DNA of 64,000 bases from JAJCYX01 sp965243825 (GTDB lineage: Bacteria; Chloroflexota; Dehalococcoidia; Lucifugimonadales; Lucifugimonadaceae). The notes beneath the pieces were generated by a model, which was given only the letters and a program-made list of their open reading frames with translations, had not been told where the DNA came from and made no database searches. Positions 34,716 to 43,611 of the stretch are shown in pieces; the first letter of the stretch is position 1; each line of letters starts with the position of its first letter. The translations under genes were made by a program, and so were the position numbers. The stretch covers positions 1,674,001 through 1,738,000 of the forward strand of contig CBDEVT010000001.1 of NCBI GenBank assembly GCA_965243825.1. Reading direction: 5' to 3'.

Positions 34716-35933
34716 TTAGGTGGTGTATGCGGAGTTGAAGACGACGTACTCTTCTGTGAGATCACAGCCCCAGGCCGTACCTCGCCCTTCACCAATGTTG
34801 AGCGCCACACGAAGATGCACCTCGTCGCGGCCGAGCGCGGAGACCACGCTCTGCGTGTTGTAGGCAATAGCACGGCCTTCTGCAACGATCTGGATGTCGT
34901 TGATGAACACCTGGATCTTCGACTCATCGAGACCGATCTCGCTTTTGCCGAGTGCCATAAGGATTCGACCCCAGTTAGGATCTCGACCGTAGACAGCGGT
35001 TTTCACAAGTAGCGAAGAAGCGATCGAGCGTGCTGCTTTACGTGCGTCTTCGTGAGATCCTGCGCCTTCAACGGTTGCTTCTATGAGGGTCCTTGCACCT
35101 TCGCCGTCTCTGGATATCTCGCGAGCGAGATGCCGTGCCACGATGAACAGTGCTTGCCTGAAGACCTCCGAGTCCTCATCACCGCCTGAAATCACCGGGT
35201 TGCCTCCGGCACCATTTGCCATCAGCAAAACGGTGTCGTTCGTGCTCTGGTCGCCGTCAATGTCGATTTGGTTAAAAGTCAGCTCAACCACATCACGTAG
35301 CGCCTGGCGCATAAAAGTCGTTTCGACTTCTGCATCCGTGGTCAGGAACGCGAGCATGGTCGCCATATTGGGGTGGATCATGCCAGCACCCTTAGAGACC
35401 CCACCGATCGTTACCGTCGAACCACCGATCTTGAAGTTGACCGCAATATGTTTGGTACGAGTGTCGGTGGTCAGGATCGCAGTTGCAAAGTCAGTGCCAC
35501 CATCCTCGCTGAGCTCTATGCGAGGAACACCTTCGCGTATCAAGGCCATCGGCAGTTCTACGCCGATGACACCGGTCGATGCTACTGCGACTTCGTCAGA
35601 ATTGACGCCGAGGCGATCGGCTGCAACAGCCGCCATTTCCTGGGCGTCCTTCAGTCCAAACTCTCCGACAGCGCAGTTCGCACAGCCACTGTTGGCTATC
35701 ACGCCCCTAATAGTTCGCCCCGCCTCAACAAGGCCTTTGGTGACCGTTACAGATGGAGACAGAACAGAGTTTTGGCTGAATGTTCCTGCCGTATCGCATG
35801 GTCGATCGGAGTAGATCAGCCCGATATCTAGCTTGCCTTCGCCCTGGGTCTTGATACCGGCGAAGACGCCACCGGCAGAGAACCCGATCGGGGAGGTAAC
35901 TGTGCCTGACTCGACGATCTTGATGTCACTCAT
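34716..35933 (-). CDS. argJ: Bifunctional glutamate N-acetyltransferase/amino-acid acetyltransferase
   Basis: 405 aa. ArgJ moves the acetyl group from acetylornithine to glutamate and can start the cycle from acetyl-CoA. It is made as one chain that cuts itself before a threonine in PNMATMLAFLTTDA; GVSKGAGMIHPN precedes the cut. Other landmarks: NSGCANCAVGEFGLKDA, DIDGDQSTNDTVLLMANG and GRDPNWGRILMALGKSEI. Length is normal. argB is downstream (111 nt), so the pair probably shares a promoter. argC and argF are not in the window. Confidence 0.95.
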   Translation of the reverse strand: MSDIKIVESGTVTSPIGFSAGGVFAGIKTQGEGKLDIGLIYSDRPCDTAGTFSQNSVLSPSVTVTKGLVEAGRTIRGVIANSGCANCAVGEFGLKDAQEMAAVAADRLGVNSDEVAVASTGVIGVELPMALIREGVPRIELSEDGGTDFATAILTTDTRTKHIAVNFKIGGSTVTIGGVSKGAGMIHPNMATMLAFLTTDAEVETTFMRQALRDVVELTFNQIDIDGDQSTNDTVLLMANGAGGNPVISGGDEDSEVFRQALFIVARHLAREISRDGEGARTLIEATVEGAGSHEDARKAARSIASSLLVKTAVYGRDPNWGRILMALGKSEIGLDESKIQVFINDIQIVAEGRAIAYNTQSVVSALGRDEVHLRVALNIGEGRGTAWGCDLTEEYVVFNSAYTT

Positions 35934-36409
35934 ATGAATGCCTGGTTGGATGTTCTGGAGCGCTGCATTAAGCAGCGAACCGTTCTGATCCGATGTTCGT
36001 GGAGATTGTTCTGAAGGCGCATCTACTGACTCTTATGAAGGGTCAGATCAAGGGCGAGTATAGCAGCGCGGGTGATGCGTATTGAACGAAATTTGTGGCT
36101 AGATCACGCCACAGAAGCGATGTCTTTGTACGCGCACATGGCACGGTCCTCCAGTTCATTGAGGACCGGTTCAGAGACGCCCTGGACCTCGGCGACTCCC
36201 CACTCGCCGAGCGCGACAAGCAATCGGCCGATGGAGTCAGCGTCTGCTGACAGGAGAGGGCTGGGAACTTCAAACGAGTGATCCATACGCCAAAGGTAAA
36301 CAGTTGGTAAAGATGATGCTTTGGTAACTCACTGCGGAGTTACACAATTTCGTTCGCCAGCGTGGCATTTCAAGGGCAAGAATACTGATGCGGTCCACCT
36401 TTCGGATGA
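35934..36409. other. Gap between argJ and a glycosyltransferase gene
   Basis: Divergent region of 476 nt. It should hold the promoters of argJ (minus) and of the downstream glycosyltransferase (plus). The only candidate gene is a 60-codon minus-strand frame at 36104-36286. No strong hairpin was seen. Confidence 0.4.
36104..36286 (-). CDS. Possible small protein (60 aa)
   Basis: An ATG-started 60-codon frame in an otherwise empty gap. The peptide (MDHSFEVPSPLLSADADSIG, then VQGVSEPVLNELEDRAMCAY) has a natural amino-acid balance with amphipathic helices. There is no clear Shine-Dalgarno and no family I recognise. It could be real or chance. Confidence 0.35.
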   Translation of the reverse strand: MDHSFEVPSPLLSADADSIGRLLVALGEWGVAEVQGVSEPVLNELEDRAMCAYKDIASVA

Positions 36410-37585
36410 GTGTGGATTGCACTCATCGCGCCGCGTGCCTGTCTTCACTGTCGTATCGCAACGTTCCAATCAGACTTGATAGAGAGATCTCGGTCAGAGT
36501 GGAGAAGTCGCGTCCTGGATCGGAAGCCAACGGTATCGGTTGTCATTATTGCCCTCAACGAAGAAGGGACGATACGGCGTTGCATTAAGTCTGTGCTAGA
36601 TCAGACCGTTGTAGTTGACGAAATCGTAGTTGTAGACGGCGGTTCAACTGACTACACGATGAGATACGTTGCCGATCTGAATAGGTCCCATGGAGACGTG
36701 CTTTCCACGGTTGAGGAACCTGACACACCCAACAGAGGACCGGCATTTGCACGGAACACTGGTGCTGAACGAACCTCGAGCGATCTAGTTCTGTTTTTGA
36801 ACGGTGATGTGATTTTGGGTCCCGAATATCTGGCGCGGCTTCTGGCCGAGATGGACGACAGACAACTGGATGCAGTGTCGGGTCGACTCTGGAACGTACG
36901 CAGTACGCTGGTTAATGGCCTTGCGAACGTCAACCATGCACTGGAGTACTCTAACGCCAAGGTCGATGGGAACGAACCGCCACTACGTAGCCACGCATTG
37001 CTTGTCAATGCGAGTACGTTCTGGCGGGTCGGCGGCTACGAACCAGCGTTGCCCTCGGGAGAGGATGAAGATCTCCACCGTCGGCTTAAAGCTCTGGGAA
37101 TTCGTTTTGGAGTCTGCGAATCAGCCACAATCTGGCACGAAAGCAAGGGACACCGGTCGTTTTCTGACTGGATCAAACAAACGGCGTGGCAGGCTCGAGG
37201 AACGGCTGCTCAGTCAAAAAATCCTGACGGACGCCGTGGGACAGAGTCGAGTGACTTTCGTCGAGATCTCTTACTTCCCTTGTCCTTGTTCGCTGCAGCT
37301 CTGTTGATGGTCGTGATCATTTCGAACCTGATCGGCGGCTGGGGATGGCTCACCGGGGCGGCTGTCTTCACAGCAGCCACCACCCGATATCTGCGTTCAG
37401 CTTCCGATATCCAACTTCGATGCTCGGCACTTACCCTGCCTACTGCGCCAGCACCGCAGGACACCCTTCTTTACCCGTTATTTGCGGCTCTACGCTCCAC
37501 TGTGATGGTGACCTTAGTCTGGCAGGCCTCTCTGGTACCCCGGTCGATCGAAGAGATTGAACATACCGAGGACAAAGCAGCATGA
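36410..37585 (+). CDS. Glycosyltransferase family 2 (membrane-associated)
   Basis: 391 aa for the longest frame (GTG 36410); the family starts at TVSVVIIALNEEGTIRRCI (about residue 41), so the true start is probably later, e.g. TTG 36476. A GT-A transferase: VVDGGSTDYT, then RGPAFARNTGAERTSSDLVL and LNGDV, which stands for the DxD metal site, and LPSGEDEDLHRRLK. The C-terminal part has two hydrophobic helices (LLPLSLFAAALLMVVIISNL and WLTGAAVFTAATTRYL). It overlaps the next gene by 4 nt (ATGA), so they are translationally coupled. Likely surface glycan synthesis. Confidence 0.82.
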   Translation: MWIALIAPRACLHCRIATFQSDLIERSRSEWRSRVLDRKPTVSVVIIALNEEGTIRRCIKSVLDQTVVVDEIVVVDGGSTDYTMRYVADLNRSHGDVLSTVEEPDTPNRGPAFARNTGAERTSSDLVLFLNGDVILGPEYLARLLAEMDDRQLDAVSGRLWNVRSTLVNGLANVNHALEYSNAKVDGNEPPLRSHALLVNASTFWRVGGYEPALPSGEDEDLHRRLKALGIRFGVCESATIWHESKGHRSFSDWIKQTAWQARGTAAQSKNPDGRRGTESSDFRRDLLLPLSLFAAALLMVVIISNLIGGWGWLTGAAVFTAATTRYLRSASDIQLRCSALTLPTAPAPQDTLLYPLFAALRSTVMVTLVWQASLVPRSIEEIEHTEDKAA

Positions 37586-38988
37586 CAAAGCCAGTGCTGC
37601 TCAGATTTCGTCGGCGACTCTTGTACAAGACCTTTAAGTGGAAGCGAATTGCACGCTCTCATTTGCGTAGCGGAGCCCCAAGGCTGCGTGCAAGCACGAT
37701 CGGATCGAAAGTCAGGGCACGTTTCCGGAATGTTTTGCCGCCCTTCGCCATCACCCACATTCAACCACCTGCACTACTTGTGATCATGGCCGGCACGACC
37801 GTTAGTCAGTATGAAGAGGCCGGGCAGCTTGGTCGGTTTGCAGCATCACTTGCACGGCATACCAGGCATTTTCGTACCGTCATCCTGTTGACCGCTGACA
37901 GCGAAGACTTCACCTCTAAGTTTGCTACAGAAAAAGTTTTACACCTCAGATCGCCTCTGAAAGCTCCCTCAAACAGAACTTCAGTGCTGCTAACGATCAT
38001 TGTGAAACTACGCATCGTTCGAAGTGCTACTTCTGTGCTGATACTCGATGAGCAAGCCGCAGTCGCAGGCTGGGTCTGTGCCTCCGTAAGTAAGTCCAGG
38101 CTTTCGATGTCGATATCAGCTCCGTGGTCGCCACCACGTAGAGCGAACGTAATGAACCGGCCACACTGGCTGACACGGGTCGCGCTCCGAAGGGTCAAGT
38201 TGCTGGTCAAATGGCCAGTTGAGGGTTCAATACCGTATGGATCGGAGTCCGCGTATACGCCCAACGCAGAGACTGTCTCGCTTTCGAGTCTCGTGGATTC
38301 AGATCTGTATTGCCCTATTACAACGACAGACCCCGCGAAACCGCGTATAACCGGTGTATTCCTTGATGCCGCTCGAGAGTTGGATTCGAGACTGGTTCTG
38401 GCCGTTGCAGAACGACTGGCCCGACACGGTATCGACGTCAAACTGAGCGTGCTTATTGACGGCCACGGTCGAGAGGCCCGTTCATCGGCGTTAAACGCGG
38501 AGATAACAGGTAGAAAGATGCCGGTTGGGTTTCAATCGTTGCCCGCACCTGAGATGCTGCCGGACGCTATTGACCAGATGGGAATCTGCCTGGCTTTCCG
38601 GAATTCAGAATCAGAACAGAACATCTTGAGAGCGATGTCGGTTGGGGTTCCTTGCATCGTGTCAGGTGATTGGACAGATAGACCGACAGACTCGCCGAGT
38701 CCGGGATACGCAGGGTTCGTATTGAGAAGCGAGGTGTCTGAAGAGCAGATCACTCGGTGCATTGAGGTGTTGTTACGAGAGCCAGGGATTCGACTTCGCA
38801 TGGCAAGTGAGGGACGTCGCTTCGTGCTCGCGAATCACTCGATAGACGCACTCTCAAGCCAAGAATCCCAGTTGCTTCTGGACATCCAGCATCCGGCCGC
38901 ACCGAACGAAACTACCAAACACGAACTGCCGGAACCTGGTGAGGAAATACAGAATGGTCATCACCGCGACTCGAACCAAGCCGCTTGA
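37582..38988 (+). CDS. Divergent GT-B-like glycosyltransferase
   Basis: 468 aa. Basic N-terminal 50 residues, then a GT-B-like body; the most informative part is the C-terminal domain ICLAFRNSESEQNILRAMSV followed by GVPCIVSGDW, which resembles the nucleotide-sugar site of GT4 enzymes with the ExxxNxxxAMxxGxP pattern. The N-terminal domain shows little recognised sequence. The last 25 residues are polar and probably disordered. It starts inside the upstream GT2 gene (4-nt overlap), supporting a joint pathway. Family level only; not specific. Confidence 0.6.
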   Translation: MTKPVLLRFRRRLLYKTFKWKRIARSHLRSGAPRLRASTIGSKVRARFRNVLPPFAITHIQPPALLVIMAGTTVSQYEEAGQLGRFAASLARHTRHFRTVILLTADSEDFTSKFATEKVLHLRSPLKAPSNRTSVLLTIIVKLRIVRSATSVLILDEQAAVAGWVCASVSKSRLSMSISAPWSPPRRANVMNRPHWLTRVALRRVKLLVKWPVEGSIPYGSESAYTPNAETVSLSSLVDSDLYCPITTTDPAKPRITGVFLDAARELDSRLVLAVAERLARHGIDVKLSVLIDGHGREARSSALNAEITGRKMPVGFQSLPAPEMLPDAIDQMGICLAFRNSESEQNILRAMSVGVPCIVSGDWTDRPTDSPSPGYAGFVLRSEVSEEQITRCIEVLLREPGIRLRMASEGRRFVLANHSIDALSSQESQLLLDIQHPAAPNETTKHELPEPGEEIQNGHHRDSNQAA

Positions 38989-39291
38989 TGCTTCCTGTAC
39001 ACAAACTGACCAGCCCATCGTCCCGTTTGGGTTAGCATCCGCGAGATCACCCCGGCATCTAAGTTAGTGAATTCTTAAGACAATGCGCAGAAGCAGCGCA
39101 TCTTGCCGGTCACAAGTTAATCAAACTTGCAGAAGAGTGGGCCAAACGTACTGGAAAAACCGGCATTCGCGCTCGACACGTACTTGAGCGCCTCATAATC
39201 TAGAACTACCAGCAGAAAAGTCGAATTCTTCAAGACCGACGGAGTTGGTTGACCGGGACACGACGGACTTACCGGAGGGTGACGAAGACTG
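38989..39291. other. Gap upstream of the flavoprotein gene with a start-less open frame
   Basis: 303 nt. It contains a 46-codon frame (39063-39203) with gene-like translation but no ATG, GTG or TTG; see the separate entry. GGAGG at 39275-39279 serves the next gene. Confidence 0.35.
39063..39203 (+). pseudogene. Start-less 46-codon frame, possible small gene or remnant
   Basis: Directly after a TAA the frame reads SEFLRQCAEAAHLAGHKLIK, then LAEEWAKRTGKTGIRARHVL and ERLII before TAG. The composition is typical of a small helical protein, with a tail reminiscent of short helix-rich domains, but no standard start codon occurs in the frame. It could be a remnant, start at an unusual codon, or be chance. 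Confidence 0.3.
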
Positions 39292-40284
39292 ATGAGCGAA
39301 ACTAGAGAAGCTGATCTACTTATCGCAGGACAGGGAGCTGCCGCGTTTTCCGCGGCCCTCTATGCTGCGAGGTACCAGATGGACGTTGTTATTGCAGCCG
39401 AGCAGTTCGGCGGCGAGACGGCTATCGGCGGGATGATCGAAAACTATCCGGGAACTGGCGATATCGACGGCTTTGAGCTGATGATGAAGTTCAAAGAACA
39501 GGTGGACACTCTTGAGGTTCGTACCCTCAACTCCAATGTCGTGAAGGCTTCGAAAGACGGTGATCGCTTCAGAGTGGAACTGGAAGATGGCACCGTCGTC
39601 AGCACGCTCTCGGTGATCCTTGCCGTGGGCAGAGAACGAAGGAAACTCGGGTTGCCGCACGAAGAGGAATGGACTGGTAAGGGAGTCTCCTATTGCTCAA
39701 CCTGTGATGCGCCTCTCTACCGGAATAAGGACTCGGCGGCCGTAGTCGGAGGCGGCAACGCAGCGGTTGAAGGAGCGATTCTTCTCGCCAAATACGCGAA
39801 GACCGTGTACCTAGTCTACCGAGGTGACGAACTCTGGCGACCTGAGCCGATTCTGCTCAAGGTGCTGGAGAAGTCTGAGAACGTCAAAGTGCTTCTCGAA
39901 ACCGAGGTTGCTGAACTTCTTGGCAGCGACGAGGCTGGCTTAACCGGAATCAAGTTGACAAAGCCGTTTGAGGGAAGTGATGAGTTAACGCTCGACGGTC
40001 TGTTCGTTGAGGCAGGGGCTGATCCCAGGCTTGAGATTCCAGAACAACTAGGACTTGTACTTAACGAAAGCACCAGTGAGGTGCACGTTGATCGCATGCA
40101 AAAAACGAACGTTCCTGGCATCTACGCGGCAGGCGATCTGACTGATGGGACTGACCTAAAGCAGACCATCACGGCAGCATCACAGGGTGCAATCTCGGCG
40201 CTTTCTGCCTATAACTACGTGATGGAGCATCAATCGAAATTGGGCGAAGAAGTGGCCGAGGCTATCGGGGCAAGTGCTGACTGA
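39292..40284 (+). CDS. Thioredoxin-reductase-like FAD/NAD(P) oxidoreductase
   Basis: 330 aa, ATG behind GGAGG. The FAD loop is LLIAGQGAAAFSAALYAARY, a GxGxxA variant; GGETAIGGMIENYPG, the redox pair YCSTCDAPLYRNK (CxxC), the NAD(P) loop AAVVGGGNAAVEGAILLAKY and IYAAGDLTDGTDLKQTITAA complete the TrxB fold. CSTCDAP differs slightly from the CATCDG of classical TrxB, so it may reduce another thioredoxin-like partner. Given the selenoprotein candidates in the window, a reductant role is attractive but unproven. A terminator follows. Confidence 0.88.
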   Translation: MSETREADLLIAGQGAAAFSAALYAARYQMDVVIAAEQFGGETAIGGMIENYPGTGDIDGFELMMKFKEQVDTLEVRTLNSNVVKASKDGDRFRVELEDGTVVSTLSVILAVGRERRKLGLPHEEEWTGKGVSYCSTCDAPLYRNKDSAAVVGGGNAAVEGAILLAKYAKTVYLVYRGDELWRPEPILLKVLEKSENVKVLLETEVAELLGSDEAGLTGIKLTKPFEGSDELTLDGLFVEAGADPRLEIPEQLGLVLNESTSEVHVDRMQKTNVPGIYAAGDLTDGTDLKQTITAASQGAISALSAYNYVMEHQSKLGEEVAEAIGASAD

Positions 40285-40304
40285 GTTCGACTCACGACAT
40301 CTGG

Positions 40305-40340
40305 AAACAGCCCGGTGGCTTTAACCACCGGGCTGTTTTT
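40305..40340 (+). terminator. Intrinsic terminator after the flavoprotein gene
   Basis: AACAGCCCGGTGG (40306-40318) pairs with CCACCGGGCTGTT (40325-40337), loop CTTTAA, followed by a T-run to 40340. Textbook Rho-independent terminator, 21 nt after the stop codon. It also lies just past the 3' end of the convergent tRNA-Pro gene. Confidence 0.9.
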
Positions 40341-40363
40341 ATGTTTGCGGTTGAGCGTAGAAA

Positions 40364-40440
<77 letters not shown>

Positions 40441-40457
40441 ATTTTCGCAACCACGCA

Positions 40458-40463
40458 ATTATA
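40458..40463 (-). promoter_or_regulatory. Probable -10 box of the tRNA-Pro promoter
   Basis: A perfect TATAAT on the minus strand, 17 nt upstream of the tRNA 5' end. A recognisable -35 box is not present at the right spacing, so the call rests on the -10 and position. Confidence 0.5.
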
Positions 40464-40641
40464 GACAGCAGATGTGACCAGTGCTGATGAAAACGTGCGT
40501 ACAGGCACAAGCGGATTCAGGAAAGTGCGCATCGTGTCAGGTGAATTTTTGTCCTCTTTTTCATTTCACCTCCTTGCGCGGCATTGCTGGATACGGCATG
40601 CTGCGCTCCCTCAAAGTAACTAAGCAGTCTCGGGAGGCGAG

Positions 40642-41517
40642 ATGGAAGACGTATTCGATCTGAACTTCGAACTGTCACGAATCATCACCAGTGGCGCGAC
40701 GATCCTGGTGATCATCATCGTGGCCTGGATCATCTCGCGTATCGCCACGCGGTTCGTGAGATCTTCGATTGACAAGCGCCTGCAAAAAATCACTGACCTG
40801 CCGGAGGAGGACCGCGAGAAGCGTGTCGAAACGGTTTCAGGCACCTTAAATCGCGTTGTGAAGGTCATCATCTGGGCGATAGCCGGGATCACAATAATGG
40901 CCGAATTCGGCGTCAGCGTCGCCCCGATCATCGCCGGTCTCGGGATTGGCGGACTGGCCCTCGCATTTGCGGCTCAGAACATAATCCGTGATTACCTGCA
41001 TGGATTCTTGATCGTCACAGAAGACTGGTACAGAGTTGGTGAAGCGGCACGTGTGGCCGGCGTAGCCGGACTGGTCACAGCGATCAATCTGCGTACAACC
41101 GTCCTTCGTGATGGTGATGGCACCCTTCACCAGATCCCCAACGGTCAGATCATGACTGCTTCGAACATGACTCGCGAGTTTGCTCGTATTAACTTCAATG
41201 TAGAAGTCGGATACTCAGAAGACCTTGATCGAGTCATTGAGGTCATCAACGATGAATGTGAAAAGTTCAAGGCAGATCCGGACTGGACTGAACAGCTGTT
41301 GAGCACTCCAAGTGCTGTTCGCGTCGACAATCTCGGAGCCTCGGGAGTTGAGATCAAGGTCATGGGTGACACTCAACCGATGAGCAGGATCGGCGCAATG
41401 GGTGAACTGCGGAAGCGGCTAAAGAGGCGCCTCGACAATGAGGGCATCGAGATCCCGTTCCCGCAGACTGTTGTCCACTTTGGCAACTCTATGCCGAAGG
41501 AAGACGACGCAGCGTAA
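40642..41517 (+). CDS. Mechanosensitive ion channel, MscS family
   Basis: 291 aa, ATG with GGGAGG upstream. Three hydrophobic helices near the N-terminus, the third (IIAGLGIGGLALAFAAQNII) being the Gly/Ala-rich pore helix typical of MscS TM3. The beta domain has ITEDWYRVGE-like region (IVTEDWYRVGEAARVAG) and the conserved LRTTVLRDGDGTLHQIPNGQ, then the alpha/beta C-terminal domain. Such channels open under membrane tension to release solutes after hypo-osmotic shock. Shorter than E. coli MscK types and close to MscS in size. Confidence 0.92.
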   Translation: MEDVFDLNFELSRIITSGATILVIIIVAWIISRIATRFVRSSIDKRLQKITDLPEEDREKRVETVSGTLNRVVKVIIWAIAGITIMAEFGVSVAPIIAGLGIGGLALAFAAQNIIRDYLHGFLIVTEDWYRVGEAARVAGVAGLVTAINLRTTVLRDGDGTLHQIPNGQIMTASNMTREFARINFNVEVGYSEDLDRVIEVINDECEKFKADPDWTEQLLSTPSAVRVDNLGASGVEIKVMGDTQPMSRIGAMGELRKRLKRRLDNEGIEIPFPQTVVHFGNSMPKEDDAA

Positions 41518-41529
41518 CGTCGCTATTGG

Positions 41530-42522
41530 CTAGACAGGGGCGACGATCCACTCGGGTCTTTCACCCCTGGCTAGCCGAGCGATGTTGGTAATTGCGTTCT
41601 CAGCGGCGTTGTACTCAGATTCTATAGCCCGAGTCGCAAGGTGCGGCGTCACAGTCACGTTTGGCATCTTGAGCAACGGGTTGTCCATCTCAACAGGCTC
41701 GATCTCAGTCACATCCAAACCTGCTGCAAAGATCACTTCGGATTCTAGGGCACGTATCAAGGCAGCTTCGTCGACAACCGGCCCGCGGCAGGTGTTAATT
41801 AGCACTGCCGAACTCTTCATCAGTTGAAACTCACGGTCGGACATTAAGTGCCGCGTGATCCGGTCGAGAGGCACATGAAGAGTCACTATGTCCGATGTAG
41901 ATAGGAGTTCGTCAAGCTCAACCCGCTTTGCACCTGTAGCCGCAACGTAGTCGTCATCGTGGTCAACCACGTCGAAGTACACTAACTCGCACTCCCAGCC
42001 TGCGAGTCTCTTCGCTACCCGCGATCCGATCCGCCCGAGACCAACGATCCCGACGCGTTTGCCGACAAGTGTGTGGAAATCGGTCCGTTCGCCGGTAACC
42101 CCGGCCATCCATGAGCCTTCCCGTACGCTGTCCAGTTGCATCACAAGCTTTCTGTAAACAGCGAACATGAGTGCAATTGCGTGTTCTGCGACCGCCACAG
42201 CATTAGCGCCACCATTGTTTGCCACGTCCACGCCTGCTTCTGCGAGCATGGTCTTGTCGAGGTAATCTGTGCCTGCTGAGAATGTCTGTATCAAACGCAA
42301 GTTTGGCAGCTTCTCGATCATCTCAGGAGTGAACTGCCTGGCTCCCCCCGGCATGATGGCGATGGCGTCCTTGAGGTTCTCTATCAACTGGTCCTCAGGC
42401 AAATCACTATCGACGTGCCTGAGTTCGACGCCACCGACTCTGTCGGCAACGGCCTGACATTCCTGCATGCGGATATCCATCTGAGGTCCGGATGGTCCGA
42501 GAATAGCTGCGAGCTTTGTCAT
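41530..42522 (-). CDS. D-2-hydroxyacid dehydrogenase (NAD-dependent)
   Basis: 330 aa. The Rossmann loop VGIVGLGRIGSRVAKRLAGWE and the catalytic set are intact: Arg in VLINTCRGPVVDEAALI, Glu in VTEIEPVEMDNPLL and His in VTVTPHLATRAIE. The family includes phosphoglycerate, glyoxylate and lactate dehydrogenases. There is no ACT domain, so it is not the regulated serA type. No serine genes lie nearby. It is divergent from thrB, and its substrate is unknown. Confidence 0.88.
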   Translation of the reverse strand: MTKLAAILGPSGPQMDIRMQECQAVADRVGGVELRHVDSDLPEDQLIENLKDAIAIMPGGARQFTPEMIEKLPNLRLIQTFSAGTDYLDKTMLAEAGVDVANNGGANAVAVAEHAIALMFAVYRKLVMQLDSVREGSWMAGVTGERTDFHTLVGKRVGIVGLGRIGSRVAKRLAGWECELVYFDVVDHDDDYVAATGAKRVELDELLSTSDIVTLHVPLDRITRHLMSDREFQLMKSSAVLINTCRGPVVDEAALIRALESEVIFAAGLDVTEIEPVEMDNPLLKMPNVTVTPHLATRAIESEYNAAENAITNIARLARGERPEWIVAPV

Positions 42523-42708
42523 ATCTAGTTGGCTCTCCAGTTAGCGAGATCTGTACAGGTTCTTACTACTGTCTATGCGGTCGAATAGTCCGGGCGGGAT
42601 TATACTTGCAAGGTTGTGCGTCGGTAGTTGGCATCATCAAACTGCCTGACGCGACCGTATCAAGGCATTTAGTGCGGGCACTTTCAAACCGCCTGCGAGC
42701 AAGTATCA

Positions 42709-43611
42709 GTGAATAGAGTCACCGTCAGTGCACCAGCAACGACCGCCAACATGGGTCCCGGTTTCGACTGTATCGGGATGGCGCTCGACATGTGGAACGA
42801 ACTAACCGTCGAACGCGGTGAGTTCCGAGTAACCACGGAAGGCGAAGGGGCAGAGGAGCTACCTCTGGATTCACGCAACCTGGTTGTAACAGGTGTGGAG
42901 GCGGCGTTTCATGCACTTGATCTGGAAGTTCCATCCCTCAGCTACCACTGCAAGAACCGTATCCCGCACGGGCGCGGGCTGGGCTCAAGCTCAGCGGCAG
43001 TAGTCTCCGGCCTGATCGCGGGGGCCGCACTTGCTGGCACGGAGTTCGACCATGACCACCTGGTGAAGTTGGCGGCTGACATTGAAGGGCACCCGGACAA
43101 CGTTGCCCCGGCTATCTATGGGTGCTGCATTGTCGGTATTCACGATGGACAGAGTTGGATCGTTGACGAAGTGCCGGTCCCGGAAGACCTGTCGGCAGTG
43201 CTATTCATACCCGATGCGCTTACGAATACTCATGAATCCAGAGCGAGATTGCCTGAGCGGGTCAGCCGATCGGATGCGGTATACAACATCGGGCGTGCGG
43301 CGTTGTTGATTAGTGCCTTCCACAAAGGGAAGTTTGAACTGCTCAGACAGGCTACACAGGACCGCCTTCATCAGCCGTTGCGGGGCCAGGCGTTCCCTGC
43401 TCTACCTCGACTTATCAAAGCCGCGCTCAATGGAGGTGCACATGGTGCCTTCTTGTCTGGAGCCGGCCCCTCGGTACTGGCTCTCACTACCGGGAGGGAA
43501 GTTACGGTCAGCTACGAAATGGCTGAGGCCGCTCGTATCTCCGAAGTCGATGGTCGATCAATAGTCCTGAAGCCTGCTCGGCGAGGCGCACACGTGGTGG
43601 AATCGGAATGA
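42709..43611 (+). CDS. thrB: Homoserine kinase
   Basis: 300 aa, GTG start with weak Shine-Dalgarno. A GHMP kinase making O-phosphohomoserine, the substrate of ThrC. N-terminus VTVSAPATTANMGPGFDCIG, the ATP loop IPHGRGLGSSSAAVVSGLIA, DIEGHPDNVAPAIYGCCIV and the C-terminal GAHGAFLSGAGPSVLALT are diagnostic. It overlaps lysC by 4 nt (ATGA), showing translational coupling. Together with hom-thrC elsewhere it completes the route. Confidence 0.95.
   Translation: MNRVTVSAPATTANMGPGFDCIGMALDMWNELTVERGEFRVTTEGEGAEELPLDSRNLVVTGVEAAFHALDLEVPSLSYHCKNRIPHGRGLGSSSAAVVSGLIAGAALAGTEFDHDHLVKLAADIEGHPDNVAPAIYGCCIVGIHDGQSWIVDEVPVPEDLSAVLFIPDALTNTHESRARLPERVSRSDAVYNIGRAALLISAFHKGKFELLRQATQDRLHQPLRGQAFPALPRLIKAALNGGAHGAFLSGAGPSVLALTTGREVTVSYEMAEAARISEVDGRSIVLKPARRGAHVVESE

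Noticed and set aside
40539..40571. Inverted repeat AGGTGAA/TTCACCT between the tRNA and the MscS gene
   Set aside because: Seven bp with a 19-nt loop rich in T can arise by chance; no clear role.
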